NCBI RefSeq assembly: GCF_028769735.1
Contig: NC_088178.1
Coordinates: 13,232,857 to 13,296,856, forward strand
DNA: 64,000 bases
Direction: 5' to 3'
Source of the DNA: Zonotrichia leucophrys gambelii
Taxonomy: Eukaryota > Chordata > Aves > Passeriformes > Passerellidae
Part shown: one piece after another, positions 22,221-35,345 of the stretch
How the letters are laid out: each line of letters opens with the position of its first letter
How positions within the stretch are numbered: position 1 is the first letter of the stretch
Made by a program: the position numbers and the translations under genes
Notes under the pieces: model-generated
Seen by the model: only the letters and a program-made list of their open reading frames with translations
The model's database searches: none
What the model was told of the DNA's origin: nothing

Positions 22221-25200
22221 TCCAACACATGACCCTGTTTCCTTAAATTATGCCCTAAGGATTCATCTGGAAGTCTAAAGGCTGTGTAGTTTTACAGCAG
22301 CAGTTCCTTCTTCTGCTTGTGGATAGTGGTACAAGTTTGACAGGCAAGTGGAGAATTAGACAGGAGATATATCTTACCAAGCAGGATGAGGTTTTAACAG
22401 GAGTGCTACTGACTCTGTTCTTGTCCCACCTTGTAATTTTAGTAGGCAGTATTTGCTCAGTATGAAAACAATCATACAAAGGAGGCTTAAATAACAATTC
22501 TGTATTTCTCTTTTATAGACTAACAAACTGCTGGTAGGTAATTAAGACATACATCTTCCCTTTACAGCTCCATAATCCAACCTGTGTGCTCCAGCACGCT
22601 GAGGGAGTAGCAGAGAGCATTTTGTGCAACCAAACCTTCATCTGCAGCTCCAGGAGATGCCAGCACAGCACAGTGAGGTTCCACAGGGGCTGCTGCATCA
22701 GCCTGTCTGTGCCAGGCAGATGTGCAAAAGATGCACAGCTGGGGAAGGGAGGCTCTTCACAAGCAGGTGAAAGCTTAAGCTTATGACACAGTTTATCACA
22801 GCACTGCTGAGCTGGAAGGGAATTCCTCATTTACAGCCTTATGCAAGCATCCAGCTCTTGGGCAGGGGCTGGTGTATCTCCAGTGCCACAGGGTGCTCCC
22901 CTCAGCTTTCCCAGTGACCCACATCCTCTCCCAGGTGGGAGAATTAACTCAGAGCTGCAACAAGGCCACATGTATAAGACATGCATTCAGCCTCAGCGTG
23001 GAAGTGTTTCCCGAGTGCAACAGAAATGTCTTCCAGGAGTGCCCTGGATGAAAACTTCCCAGAGACCAGCAAGGAAACAGCTCCTGTAAGGGCTGAGAGA
23101 GGGATCACAGCCCTCAGCACTGCCCCAGCACAGCTGCTCAGGGATGGCAGGAGACCCATGGCTGAACCTCTCCCCACACATGGGCACTGTGAGCAGGGCA
23201 GAGGCTCAGCCATGGGGACACAGGGTCAGCTCACAGGCTGGCTGCAGCTCATTTAACTTTTTGCCAGGTGAGGAAAAATCAGGAAGAAAAGCACTCAACA
23301 ACTCTGTTTTATGGAGAACATAATCCAGGTTGCAGTCAGTGCCAAGGCCCAGAACAAGACCTGCAGCATAACCAGGCTTCCTGTAAAAGATCCTGTCAGA
23401 AGAAGCAACCTCTCAGAATTTTTGGGAGTTGTTCTTTTCTGGTCTTCACCTCCACAAAGCCACGTTTGGAGCGTGAATCCTAGTCCAAGGCAGCAAACCT
23501 CTGTCAGGAAAAGCCTGCTGCCCTCTGAAACATTCCCCATTGTTCAACAACCACATATGTTATTTAAAAAGGCTCCTCTGTCTCTGAAAGTAGACTGAGG
23601 GTGAGCAGTAACTTTTGCAGTAAAACATCTACAAATGGTACTCTCTGCTGGAACAGGGTTCCACTGCCCATTCACCCAAGGCATTCAGCATCATGGAGGA
23701 AAGCAACTGATCTTAATCCAGTCTCTTGGTGTCAGAGGAAAAAATTAACTCATCCAGCAGGATATCCTTTCAAAGAGAGACTAGGATCTCAATCCTTTCT
23801 GATATAAATTCAGTGAATAAGCCAGCAATAATACCTGCCAGTACAGCACTGTTAATCAGTACTGAAATTTGGAAATCAAGTTTCTGGCTCAACACGAGTT
23901 CTTGAAGTGTTAAGCACTTAGACAAAAGTTACCTGCCATCTGTCAGATTCATGATGGCAAAAACCCTCCTGTGAAGAGTTGACCTTAAATGTAAATACAT
24001 GTAGGGCAGGAACCAGAGTAGGGGAGAGGCAATGAAATTGCAATCTTTTCATGATGGTTTGCTCTCAAAACACCGTGACCAGCTCTGCACCTGAAAGTCA
24101 CTAAATGCATTTTCTGTTTGATATTTTTAAGTGCTTTTGTGCCTGGGAAGTGTTAATGGCTCATCCATTAGTTGTGACCCAGACTTTGCAACTTCACCCT
24201 GGCTTCATTAGAGCAATTGAGGGGGTTAATGCACTCTACTTTTATCTGGCAGTTAAACCTCCGAGGTTCATTTGTATCAAAGCTGCCATACAAAGGAAAG
24301 GTCTTCTTTGAAGGCCCATGGACCTGCAGAGGAGTCTGTGAACCAGAGGCAATTCCCGAGGGGAAGGCTGGAGTAGGAAAGGAAGCCTTGTTTGGTGTGC
24401 AGCCAGCAACAGAAACTCCAGAAAGTCACAGCACCTAGCAGGGATCACAGCTGGGAGGAGAGAAATGCTGCCTTACCAGGCTTCTGCAAGAGCCTCCTGA
24501 AAAGTTCTGTTTGTCTGTGTTTCACTAACAAATAACTAAAATGTTGTCCCCCTGGCTCAGTGCCAGGTACAGAGTCAGCCTCAGTGCAGGAGGCTGGAAG
24601 GAGTGTGGAATTGAGGGGCTGAAATAACTGAGCCCCAGGCACTGTGCAGCAGCAGCTCCCAACACTCAGAGCTCATGGCATTGGAACAGGGGACAGCCAG
24701 CACATCAGACTGGAAACTTTGGCAGAGAACCCCTACACCAGCTCCTATTGCCAGGTGAAACTGCTTTACAAATCACAACATGGTCCTCGGGGAGCAGAAT
24801 CCTCAGCTTAGCTACCTGGTGAGGCCAAACATCCTCCAAAATGGGAGGGAAAGAAAAAGAAATAGGTGTCCTGGCTCACTCATGGACATCCCGGGGGTCT
24901 GTGCCTACACAAAAAACCTGCTGCAACAAACCTTCTGCACTACTGGGAGACAGAAATGTGCTGTTGATTACAGGCATTAAGCATGACTAATGCAGCAGTT
25001 ACCACTTAAAACACACCCAGAGCCTATCACCCAGCTCCACAGCTGTTTCCATGGGGCACTGCAACAACAGAAGGGAGTGGGAAGCAGTAATCCAGCCCTT
25101 GAGAATGCATCTGGATCCCCAAAACCTTCTGAGTACAGACAGATACAAATACAGGCACAAATCCCAGACCCAAAGGAAGCAAAATGGAAAAAGAGAAAAA

Positions 25201-25499
25201 TAAGGAAGAAGATGGTGGTTTTTTAAACTCTGATCATATGAAAACATGTACCCTCAAACTGGATTTGCTGTAGCACCTAGAGAAACACGTGATATTTATC
25301 ATGTGAGGGAAAGCAGTTTTATGAATAAAAATTGCACTGTTAAACACACTGTCCCCAATAAGCAACACTGAGAGCTCTTGCATTTAAAGACAACAGAATT
25401 ATGATACCCCAGAGTTCAACAGTAAGTTAAGCAATTAAAGAAGTTGAAGCACAAAGGAACAAAAAGAGAAGGATGAGAAGTGAAGGATGAGCAGAGGAG
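22221..25499. other. Noncoding stretch with a GC-rich patch
   Basis: Unique DNA with a GC-rich patch at about 22840-23250. Open frames of 60-105 codons occur on both strands (for example minus 22513-22830 and plus 23311-23598). They lack recognisable domains and paired splice signals. No RNA gene or mobile element is identified. Confidence 0.6.
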
Positions 25500-25770
25500 G
25501 TGTCTGTGTTCTGCCTTGTGGCATTTCCCTGCGGGCAGCAGAGGCAAGGGCTGGCTCCTGAGCAGCACCCAGGGGTGCCTGGCCTCCAGTCGAGCCCCAC
25601 TGAGGCTGGGGGGCTCTGTCCTTGTGGGGCAGACAGGAGGGGCACCCTTGGGGTGCTCACTGCAGGAGCAAACAGAGCAACACATCCCCATCACAGACCA
25701 GGGCCACATCTCCAGCCAGGGACAAGCACATGGCCACAGCACTGTGGGCTGGCAAGGGGGTCACATTTCA
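25500..25770. other. GC-rich patch with a 140-codon open frame
   Basis: A GC-rich, CpG-poor patch. The open frame at 25500-25922 starts at GTG, runs past the patch, and resembles nothing I know. Overlapping frames of 108 and 117 codons on both strands show that the openness is compositional. Confidence 0.45.
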
Positions 25771-28059
25771 GCCCTGCATCTCCTCTCACTTCATTCTTAC
25801 CATGTGCACAACTGTCAAGAGACCTGGACATAACCACATCAAGCTTTACTACTAATGCATACAAGGAACTGATTTACACGTTGCAGCAGTGTAAATATTT
25901 GTCAACTTACAGAACAATTTAAAGACTTTAATTCCACTTGTAAAAATAAAGCTGGGAGGACAAGAGTTAGATCATGGCTTGAAGGTGAACATTCCTCCAG
26001 AAAGACAGTAAAAAAGTCCACCCACTCTGCCATCCAGCAGATAACATTATAGTTCATAAATGAACACTATCCAGATTTTGGGGGGTTTAGTGAAAGGCTG
26101 CTCCCAAAAGGGACCTTCATTCATGGTAACTCGAGGTACCTTGCTCAGGGGAGATTTCCTTGAAACTGGGAGTCCTGGTCTGACTCCCAATAGCTTCCTG
26201 GGTGCTTTCATCAGGCACATGCTGCTCCACTAACCTGGCAAAGGACTCTGCAGTAAAATGAGGGAGGGGGTGTGAAACCCAAGCCTGTTCCTCCTACTTA
26301 GGGACAAAGTTTATAACTGCAGATGGAAACTTGCTGTTTGATATTGCTAGTGAGATGCCCAAAATGCAGCATTACTCCTGAGTGCATCACAGTATTCAGG
26401 ACCATGTGCAGCTCTGCTATGAATTATTCTCTGTAAATATCTGCTATATTTAACCAAAAGGAGAACCTGAAATAAAAAAAGAACTGGGCAATATTTGCCA
26501 AAAGCCATAGGAAAAAATGGAACCAAAATTATTAAAAAAACCCCAACAAACCTAGAGTCAAATAATAATAGATCACTAATTAGCAAGCTCTTGTGCTTAT
26601 TTAGTAACTAGGTGATAAGTTAACCAATATATGCCTGACCTTTTAAAGTCATATTTCCAGCCACGGAAGTCATGGCTATTAACTGCTACCAGGGTGCCAT
26701 GGGATTTGTGTTCAGAGGCTTCTTTTTCACTTTGTTGTTGTAGCCTCTCATCTTTTACTGACATTACACACCACTCATCACGATCAGTGTCAGAAGCTAT
26801 AACAGCATCTGTTGCAGTGGCAGCTTCTGCTGGATGAAGGGTCTCCCCCTTTACCTTAAAGAATGTCAATCATTTCTCATTCTCAGCATTCAGACTTGCT
26901 CATCAGTGAGTAACAACTTCCAGCTACACCAAACATGATTTTTGAGTAAACACTGGACTGAGATCATTGGAAATGATTGACAGCTTATAAATCACATTTT
27001 TCAGAAACCAGTAAGGAAGGGAAAAAACCCTATCCTTTCCTATTTCTAATGTTTCACTGTCATTTGAAACACCTTCTACCCATGAAGGGGCATGGGACAA
27101 AAATCTTGATTTGTGTCATGTGAAGGCCTTACAGGAGGCTTTCTGTAGGATACTTTACAGAGGCCCCTGTCTCCTTTCTGCTAGTAGCCCCACTGGAGAG
27201 AAAGGGGAGGTAACAGAAGCTAATTAAGGAAAATTAAGATCATTTAACTATCAGACTGGGTGCTTAAGTACCCAGTTAAGTTTTCCCCCTGGAATAGCTG
27301 ATATTCATTATTCTTAGCATAACTACCCCCTTTCAATCTTTCTGTGGAGTGTTCCCCACAGCCTCAGTCCAAGAGGTGCCTGAGCAACCCCAGGACCCCT
27401 TCCTTGGCTGCTGAGGAGTGACAAGCAGGGACCCCAGGGTTAGAAGCTGCATGCATAAAAAAAAAACCAAACCAAGTGGAACAGATCAATATGGACACAA
27501 GAGAACAGGAATCTATAGAAGAGAAAAATGGTGCCAAACTCATTTCCAGGGAGGTGAAACTTGCCTCTGTGTGAAGGTGCCTATTACTCCATGCAAGAAG
27601 CAGATGCTGTGCTCTGTCTTGCAGGTTTGCCTGCTGCTCCCATGGCATCATGTTCCCCTGGAATATGGGCACAGTTTGGGACTGCAGTCCCCCAGCCCTT
27701 GGAATGTAAGCACAGCTCAGCTGCAGCAGCACTCAGCTGTGGTGCTGGGGCTTTCTCCTAGGAAAGGCTATGAACATAAAAAACACAGCTCAAAAAATGA
27801 AAAATTGCAAGCAATTGAGCAAGGAAAAAACAAAGTGTCTGCATTTCTCTGCCTCTTGTGTCTGAACTTTTCACTCAAAAGCTTAGCATTCCTTTTCCAG
27901 GTTTTCCTTCAGCTTTATTGGAAGTCAAGAGCTGTTGACTCACAAGCAAGCCTGAAGAAAGACACACTTTCCTAAAGTTGTGTTAAATTTAGAGGCTTCA
28001 TACACCCTCTTTTGCTCCAGTGTGGATTAATCAGGCACTTCTTCAGCAGCTGCCTTTTC
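25771..28059. other. Noncoding stretch
   Basis: Unique DNA. The minus-strand frame 26597-26869 (90 codons, ATG start) reads unusually like protein and carries an AAG|GTAAAG donor-like word just after its start. Its length is within chance and no family is recognised. A plus-strand frame of 185 codons (27418-27975) starts at GTG, carries no domain and is judged chance. Confidence 0.55.
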
Positions 28060-28345
28060 CTTCCATTAATTAGCAGCTCGTGGTGCCACCCTGGCAAGGA
28101 GGGCCTTGCTCACAGCTCAGTGCCAGCCTGACGAGGGGAGGAGCAGCTCCAGGAGCCTGCAGGAGCTGGGGCTTCCAGGACAAGGCTTCTAGCTTGGTGT
28201 CACTCACTCCCTCTGATCATGAGGACCCAAGCACCCAGCTCAGGCCAAGAAGCACCCAGCCCAACATCCACAGCCCCAGTGCCAGCAGGCTTCAATGGCA
28301 CCTCAGCTACAGGAGCTGCACGTCAGAAGCTGCCTCTGCCAGACC
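28060..28345. other. GC-rich patch
   Basis: A short GC-rich, CpG-poor patch with CAGGAGC and CCCAGC words repeated irregularly. Open frames here (89 and 74 codons) are compositional. No repeat family is assigned. Confidence 0.4.
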
Positions 28346-31300
28346 TTAGCAGCAAGGTAGCAAAATGGAAAAGAGAACATTTTTGCATGTTCTTCAGAGA
28401 AATGTACTTCACGATAATATTTCCTGTAATAGCCAATTTTTGAAAGCTTCCTGTGCTATGCTCAATGCTTCTTTTCCCTTTTTTAGTATTGAGCTTGTCA
28501 AAAACTCTTAGGAGCTATCTTTCTTAAATAATAAAAACTGCTTTTTTTTCTTTGTAGCAAAGTATAGGCCTCTTTCAAAATAGAGAGGACTAGAAATCTC
28601 CAGAAAGAATTTCTTACATCACCTCCCTCAAGCAAGGCTTCTCTCTGATTCCTTTGCTAACCAGAGGACCATGGCAGAGCAGAACTGTCTTCACTGGAGG
28701 CCAGATCCTCTCTAGCTTCTCCTGCATTCCTTATGCTTCAAAACAGAGCAGAGATTTACCCCAGGGTTTTAGACTGGCATAGATGGCAATGTTTTGGAAT
28801 GTTTTAAATGGGAAAGAAGTGGATGCTCCCCACAGAGATACTTCTCCATTTCAGCAGAAGCTTTTGACAATCAAAACCAATGACCCATATTTGGTTTTTG
28901 CTACAATAAGAAGACTGTTTTACCTTTCATTTGCTAAGTACACATAGCTAACTGCAGTACTTGCACGGCTAAAAAGTATCAATATCAGCCTTTAACACAA
29001 GTACTTCCTCACTCCCTGGGCAGGTGCAGCTGCTCCTTCCCAACTCTCTCAGCTCAGAAGGAGCTGCCTGAATTACAAAATCATGTCTTCAAAAAAGTAA
29101 CCAAACACTTTCCTTGACCTTTTTCACCATCAGAGAGTTTATCACCTCCCCAGATAACAGCATGGGGGGAAGAGGAGGAAGAAGAGGACGAAGGGATGGG
29201 GCAGGAATTCATTATCTCACATGCTCCAGCTATGCATAATCTTTTGCTCTTCCTATACAGATGGTTTCTGGAAACTTTCTCCTCCCCCTTCCACCTTCCT
29301 TTTAACAGAGGTCCTAAAATATCTTATTAAGAGTCTGATCACATCTCTTGTACCCTTCTCCAGCCAGGGTAAACTTTATTTCTCTTTCCCCTGCTTCCGA
29401 AAGCCCTTGGGAGGTCTAAGGTCTGGAGAGAGCTGAAGGGAGGGATAGGAAGAAAGGAAGAAAGCCTTATTTAAAGGCTTTCTCCTCTTCTGCTTTACAA
29501 AAGTCAGAGTCGACACAATAGGAAGAACTTCAATCCATAAAATGGATCAAAAAATCTCCATGTCAAAGCCAACAGATACCATGCAACCTACTGCTACTTC
29601 TTGTCCTTCCAGAGCAAAATTAAGTGCAGAAAAGGCCCAAGCATCCCCAGACTGAAGCTGAAGACAATGCAAGGCTGGATTTTACTGATAGGTAGATTCA
29701 GTGGGTGTTTTCTATTCTCAAAGCAAAAAGTCTGCATTTTAAAATGTGTCTGCTTTTTAGTGACAACTCAACATTCTGTAAAGGGTTCTAAATGTCAAAT
29801 GTAGATTGGGCTGAAATCTGAAATTCATTAAAGTGGATGGAAATTCCAAACTACTACTTTTAATTGTGGGTTCAAAGGAAAATGTGGACACTAGGACTTG
29901 TCTTCAGGGCTATGACCCAAATTCAGAGAGCTTGGACTTTTGTATTAATTACCTACTGACCTTTACTGAGCTCTCAAAACCACAAATGCAAATGCTCAAT
30001 TTATCTTAGAGAACCTGCCAAGGAGCAAACTAACCCTCAACATCCTTTCCACAAAATTCACCCAGTCCCACAACTGTAGCTTGTCATGGTTTGTTTGCCT
30101 GCATAATGCTCAGTGTTTCCAGCTGAGCCTACGACCAAATGTGCAAAAGTGATGAACATCCCTGTTTCTCAAAGTTTAGCACTGTAATTTTGAAAATCAC
30201 TGCATACAGAAGTGCTGCTTATAGACTCTTAATGGCAAGATTGGGGCTGATACAGACAAGGCTGGCAGAGAGCAACTGTTGTTATCAGTACCTGTGATTT
30301 GTTGAATCTCCTAACTAAGCAATTTTGAGAGATGTGAAAAGTAGTATTGCTTGAAACAAGTGGTATAGAAAATGATGAAAATTTGACATAATCTTAAAAT
30401 AAAAATGGAAAGCAAACTCAAAACCACAGTAGAATGACAATATATTTTATGAACAAAGACAAGTATCAGCTCGTCAATTCTGGAATGTCTTTTTATTTTT
30501 TTGTTTGTTTGTTTGGATTTTTTTAACTTTCTGCATACCAATACATCCCTTTGCACTTCCAAATTCAGAGTTCTGGGGTAGGGTCTCCATAAATGGAATT
30601 GAAGTTTTACTTCATGAAGGTTTTCCTTTGTCTATTTTCTATTTATGTTTTACCAATATTGTAAAGTATAAAATAAGTCTTTTAGGATAGATTAAACTGC
30701 CACCAGAAAAACATATTCAAAGCAAAAAGTAAAATTGGCAAAATTAGTCATTTTCAGTGAAACAGCTTTCCAGGTCAAAGATTACTTGCTGAAGAAACAC
30801 TAGCTGAAGATGCAGCATAATAAATGGTCTTCTCTGAGCCACTTGTACCAGTGGTCGAATAATTCATTTCTTAGTAAGAAATATGATGGTCTATTAACAG
30901 AAAGAAAGATTAGGTGCACATTAATCAAACATTTCAGAGATGTATAAACATGCATACAGCATCTAGGAATATCCCATTACCCTATTTCAGAAGATATATG
31001 TAATCAATATTTCAAATATATCTAGTTAGTTTCATATCATTGACTTTTAAATAATCTCCCCCTCCCCCTCTTTGTAAAATAGGCAGAGCTTTCAAAGGCA
31101 GCATCAGTAATTTTCTGAAGTGCTGCTTGACCAAAATAAGTATTTAAGCTGGGCCTTCTGTGCTGTTCAAGCAAACCAGGCTGAAGACAAACCCAATGTG
31201 ATCACCCACAAACAGGCAGAAACAAAAAGATTAAATAACTACTGTTATCAGAGTTCTTTTGGAAGAGCATTGACTTGAAATAGCATTAATTCCTCACCTT

Positions 31301-33199
31301 TATCTGGCTGAGGGGAGCTTCTAAAATATTGGCTTTTCTCCCTGCCCATATTCTAACCATTAAAAAACCATTAAAGTACATTGGTGGAAACCAGTCTATT
31401 AGAGGCAAAATTTGTTGTTTGTACTGTGGCATTTGCAAACATCAGTCTTTTCACTACTGGTTGCATCAAGTAAATATGTTTTGATTTGATAGCTGCTTGT
31501 TTCCAAAAAGAGTTCTAGGGAAAGGGAGAGTCCTTTGGCCCATGGAAACATTTACCTGGTACTCTGCTGACAGTCCCTCTTATTATTCCATGCTTTTTTC
31601 AGGAGGAGGACTGATTTAAAATAGAAGACTTCCTCATCTCTAGACATCAATTAGTACAAGCACAGTAGTCTCTGAGCTCCAGGATGCATTGCATTCTTTT
31701 CATAAAAACTGTAGCCTGAAACTCTATTTTTCCCCCAAAAAAATCTCACAAGAAATGGTGCATCTTTCAAGAAGGGCATTGGAAAGAGTACATAGGGAAA
31801 AATACCTGCCTTCAAAATCAATACTCTCAAATCATATCTGATAGCCAGCAGTTGCAATTTTAAAGTAAATCTCCCAGTATGGAACTGTCTCACCAGAGTA
31901 AGAGGCTGTTAGTTAGTTATTTATTAGTAAATATGGAATCAGAGTTTTCAAAGACATGAAAAAAAAAAAGTCTGTGAAGAAATCCAGATGCTATTTCATG
32001 TTGTACTCTAAAAAGGCTGGAGTATGCAGCATTCCTTTCATTAGCTCTGTACATACCTCAGGCATACACAGCTTGCACTTCAACACCTTTAATATGGTGG
32101 CTCTGTGTCGGGGAGCACATTTCTGAGCTCAGTCTGGGAAATGTTGGTAGGCATTTGTGTTGGGCTTATTCATAGAGGGATGGCTGGGAGTTGGCTTCAT
32201 CCAGCCGTGGGAGATTTGACTTCTCTCCATGCAGCTGAAGAAAGGACACAGCCATGAGTCACCTAATTGCCTTGAAGCAAATGTAGATTCCTCCTGACAG
32301 CACTTGGATTTTTAAGCTCAGAGTTTACCAATGGGCAGCTTGTGTTTACACAAAAATAGAAAAAGAGAGAAGCAGCTACTTTAGAGGTGGTGAAAATGTT
32401 GTAGGTCTCACAGAGAAAGCAGTATGAGCTCTGGAACCTTCCTGTACTTCCTGGGAATAACAGAAATTACAGGACCTTTTGCTGGTGTGGGCAAAAACAG
32501 GCAGGAGAATCTGCCACAGGGCTGGCAGGTTTTGAAAGTTGCTAGAGAAAAGGGGGGAGTGTTTTTTTCCTGTGTATTTTCAGGGTCTTAAAGCACTATA
32601 CAATGTGTGAGGACAGCTGAAAGGAGAGCCCACAACTACAGATGGTCAGAGAAAATGAGACTTTCTAGAAAGTCTTACTGAAGAAACAGACAGGGCTTCT
32701 ATTAGGACTGATGTATGTGTAGATGCCTGTGTGACAGCCTTTGGATCTAGATGAAAGACAGCTTGGAGAATCAGGCAATCCAATTACTTCTCTTAGATGC
32801 CCCCAGTAACAAAATGACCCGAATGAGGGACAGAACGTCACTCTTGAGTGAAAACCATGCGGAAGTTCTAAAAGGCTATGAAAAATAGTCTAGAGCTGCC
32901 ATAATCCATCACAGCAGAGCTGGAGAGATTTTCATTCTTGGACTTTGAGTCAAGGAACACGCTCATCAGGCAGCAAGGGTTCAGCCAAGAATGTTGTTTT
33001 AATAAGCACTGTAAAAGCTAAATCAAAAGAATGAAACATGAACATAATGTTTGCTCTTGAACAGAGACATGCCCATCTACTGAACCAGCTCCTTTGCAGT
33101 GTTTACTCAACACCCAGGGAAAGCAAACTGCTGTAAATGGACACTGGTGCCACCATGTAAAATTTAGCTGGGTGACATGTACAGTGTGTGTAGTATGGC
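28346..33199. other. Long AT-rich noncoding stretch
   Basis: Unique DNA with a 25-bp purine run at 29164-29188, an octamer ATGCAAAT at 29987-29994, and T/G-rich runs near 30490-30520. Open frames are all under 91 codons and unrecognised. I see no RNA gene, intact transposon or promoter. Confidence 0.65.
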
Positions 33200-33860
33200 A
33201 GTTGGGCTGGTGCTCCAAAGAATGCCTATCTGACTTTGTGAAACAGGTAACCTTTTGGGATTAAAAGAGTTTTTTGGCCCTTGCAGGTGCAGTCAGTTAA
33301 CAGTTGCTGTATTTTGCCCATGTATGATCATTAGTGCTCACATTAACTCTGAAAGGGCCAATAAACAAGGAAGAATATTCTGAGACTTTCCAGTTGCTAA
33401 GGCAATGAATTAATCAGCATGTATGTGTTCAGCAGATTCACATGATCCTGCCAAGGCCTACAGCTTTAGGTCTCCTGCTATATTTTTGCCAGCATGAGAG
33501 AAGGGAGCAGAGGAATTGGCAGGGAATGAAGTGTCAATGGTTAGGGCTGTAATAAAAAATTTGGAAGGAGAAAGCAGCACCTACTGCAACACATTAATGT
33601 ATTATGTGGTGTTATAGCATGCCAACAAAATGAGGCTCTTTGCCACCATTCTGTGCAACAGCTTCATTTAGCCTAATTATTGGGTATAAAATCCCCTTGT
33701 CCAGTAAGAGCTGATTCCTCCTCCCAGAGTTGTGAATCCAAGCTGAACAGTGTTCAGTGCATTTGATCATATTTACAGGCTCTGAACCAACTCTTCAACT
33801 GACATGACATTGCTTCACTTAAATCATTAAATTTCTGTCTATCTCAGGAGCTGAGTTATT
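33200..33860. promoter_or_regulatory. Possible conserved noncoding block
   Basis: Complex non-repetitive sequence with AATTAATC, CCTAATTATT and GCCAATAAACAA words and no long open frame. It is flagged only because its texture resembles deeply conserved noncoding DNA. The evidence is weak and I cannot test conservation here. Confidence 0.12.
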
Positions 33861-34999
33861 TAAAAGCTTCTTGGAGTAAGATGCAAACCAGCCAAGCAGC
33901 ACCGACACCATTTCCAAACCCAAGAGCATCAGTGCATGCTCTGGAGGGCTGAGGACAGCACAGCATAGCTGATATGCTTAGGTGACCATACACTTTGTAA
34001 ATGGTTTTGATGCTGATCAGGCAGTCCAACATAGTGGCTATAAATTAAGCACTATGATCCCTTCTGGTGCATGCAATTAACAAGGAAAGCAAAATAAAAA
34101 ACAACAAATAAACAAAAAGAAAGGAAACCCAAACCAAGTTGGCTTTTTTGAGTTAGGAACATCAAATGAAGTGGTTTGGGTTTTGGGTTCAGGATGAATT
34201 CCTTTTTACACACTTAAATACCAGAGATGAGGTCTTACACTTTAATAAAAGTCAGGAGTTAGCCAATAAATCCTATCCCTGTCACTTCCCTCTAGGCCAT
34301 AGTCATGGGAATATTTAGTGGCCAACACTTGCACTGTTCCCTCCCTGAGCTGCTGTGCTGCTTCCTTTTCTCTTTTACAGACAGAAGCATCACTGTACCT
34401 AGCAGCTGTACCTAGAAGATAATTCCTGAATACTTTTACACATGCAGTTGTTGTAGCTGGTGATCCATGCCCCCTTTTCAGTTTAGGGCCCCTTTGGTTT
34501 CCTAAGGAAGCTTATCTGCTCTGTTATCTGAAGGGTAGCCTTTAGCTAGGGCCAATACAACCCCCCACATTCAGTGAGGTTTAGCCAAAGCTGAAACAAA
34601 AAGGTGCCTTTAAAAGGTGCCTGACCTTCAGGGCCACTTTGGGGTGAGACAGATCCACTCAAGCTACCCCCACAAGCAGACAGCTGGTAATCACCACATC
34701 TGCAGCTCTGGGCCCAGCCCTTACCCCAGACCTTCCAGTCTGGCTTTGTGTGGATGTAAATCTTCTTATCAGTGAAGTGAAGATAATGCCACTTCAGCAC
34801 ACTGCACGCTGTAGGAGAATTAAACAGATAAAGTTTATAAAATGTTTTATGTATCAGACAAAGTATATATAAGACCTGAACATTCTTACTGAAAGCTCCA
34901 ATAGCTGAATATCAGAAAACTAATAGGGAGAAAGGCGTTAGAGACCTGGCAGAGAGACTAGGCCTGATCTTTGACACTAGTGCTCATGGAAAATCAATT
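33861..34999. other. Noncoding stretch
   Basis: Unique DNA with an A-rich run near 34085-34135. One minus-strand frame of 84 codons (34546-34800) is unrecognised. Nothing else is seen. Confidence 0.6.
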
Positions 35000-35345
35000 T
35001 AATCTCAGAGGAAAGCAGCCTTGGGCACCAGGGCACCATGGCTGGATGTGAATGGGCACCATAGCCAGGGCCCATGGCCACGTCAGGGGGTGAACACAGA
35101 CTGTGCTGCCCTGTCCTTGCTGTGGCCAGGGTGGCTCAGCCCCTGTGCCTGGGCACAAGGCCCCAGGGAGCCCGGCCATGGCCAAGGGCACAGCCCAAGC
35201 ACTGGGAGCTCCAGGCAGAAGGGTTTGATCCTGTCTCGACATCCCAAGCACGACCACCACATCCAGAGCTGCCCCACGAGCCCTGGGCCACCACTCAGGG
35301 CTGTCACAGCCTCCTTCGAGCCCTGGGGTGACGCAGCCATGCACT
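35000..35345. other. GC-rich patch
   Basis: A GC-rich patch with a few CpGs and overlapping open frames of 124 to 130 codons on both strands (35021-35413 plus; 34994-35368 and 35083-35457 minus). Open frames on both strands at once argue for composition rather than coding. No domain is recognised. Confidence 0.45.

Noticed and set aside
26597..26869. 90-codon minus-strand frame that reads like protein
   Set aside because: Dozens of frames of this length are expected by chance in six frames of 64 kb. A donor-like site shortly after its start is not enough.
27418..27975. 185-codon open frame
   Set aside because: It starts at GTG, has no domain, and overlaps a 122-codon frame on the other strand.
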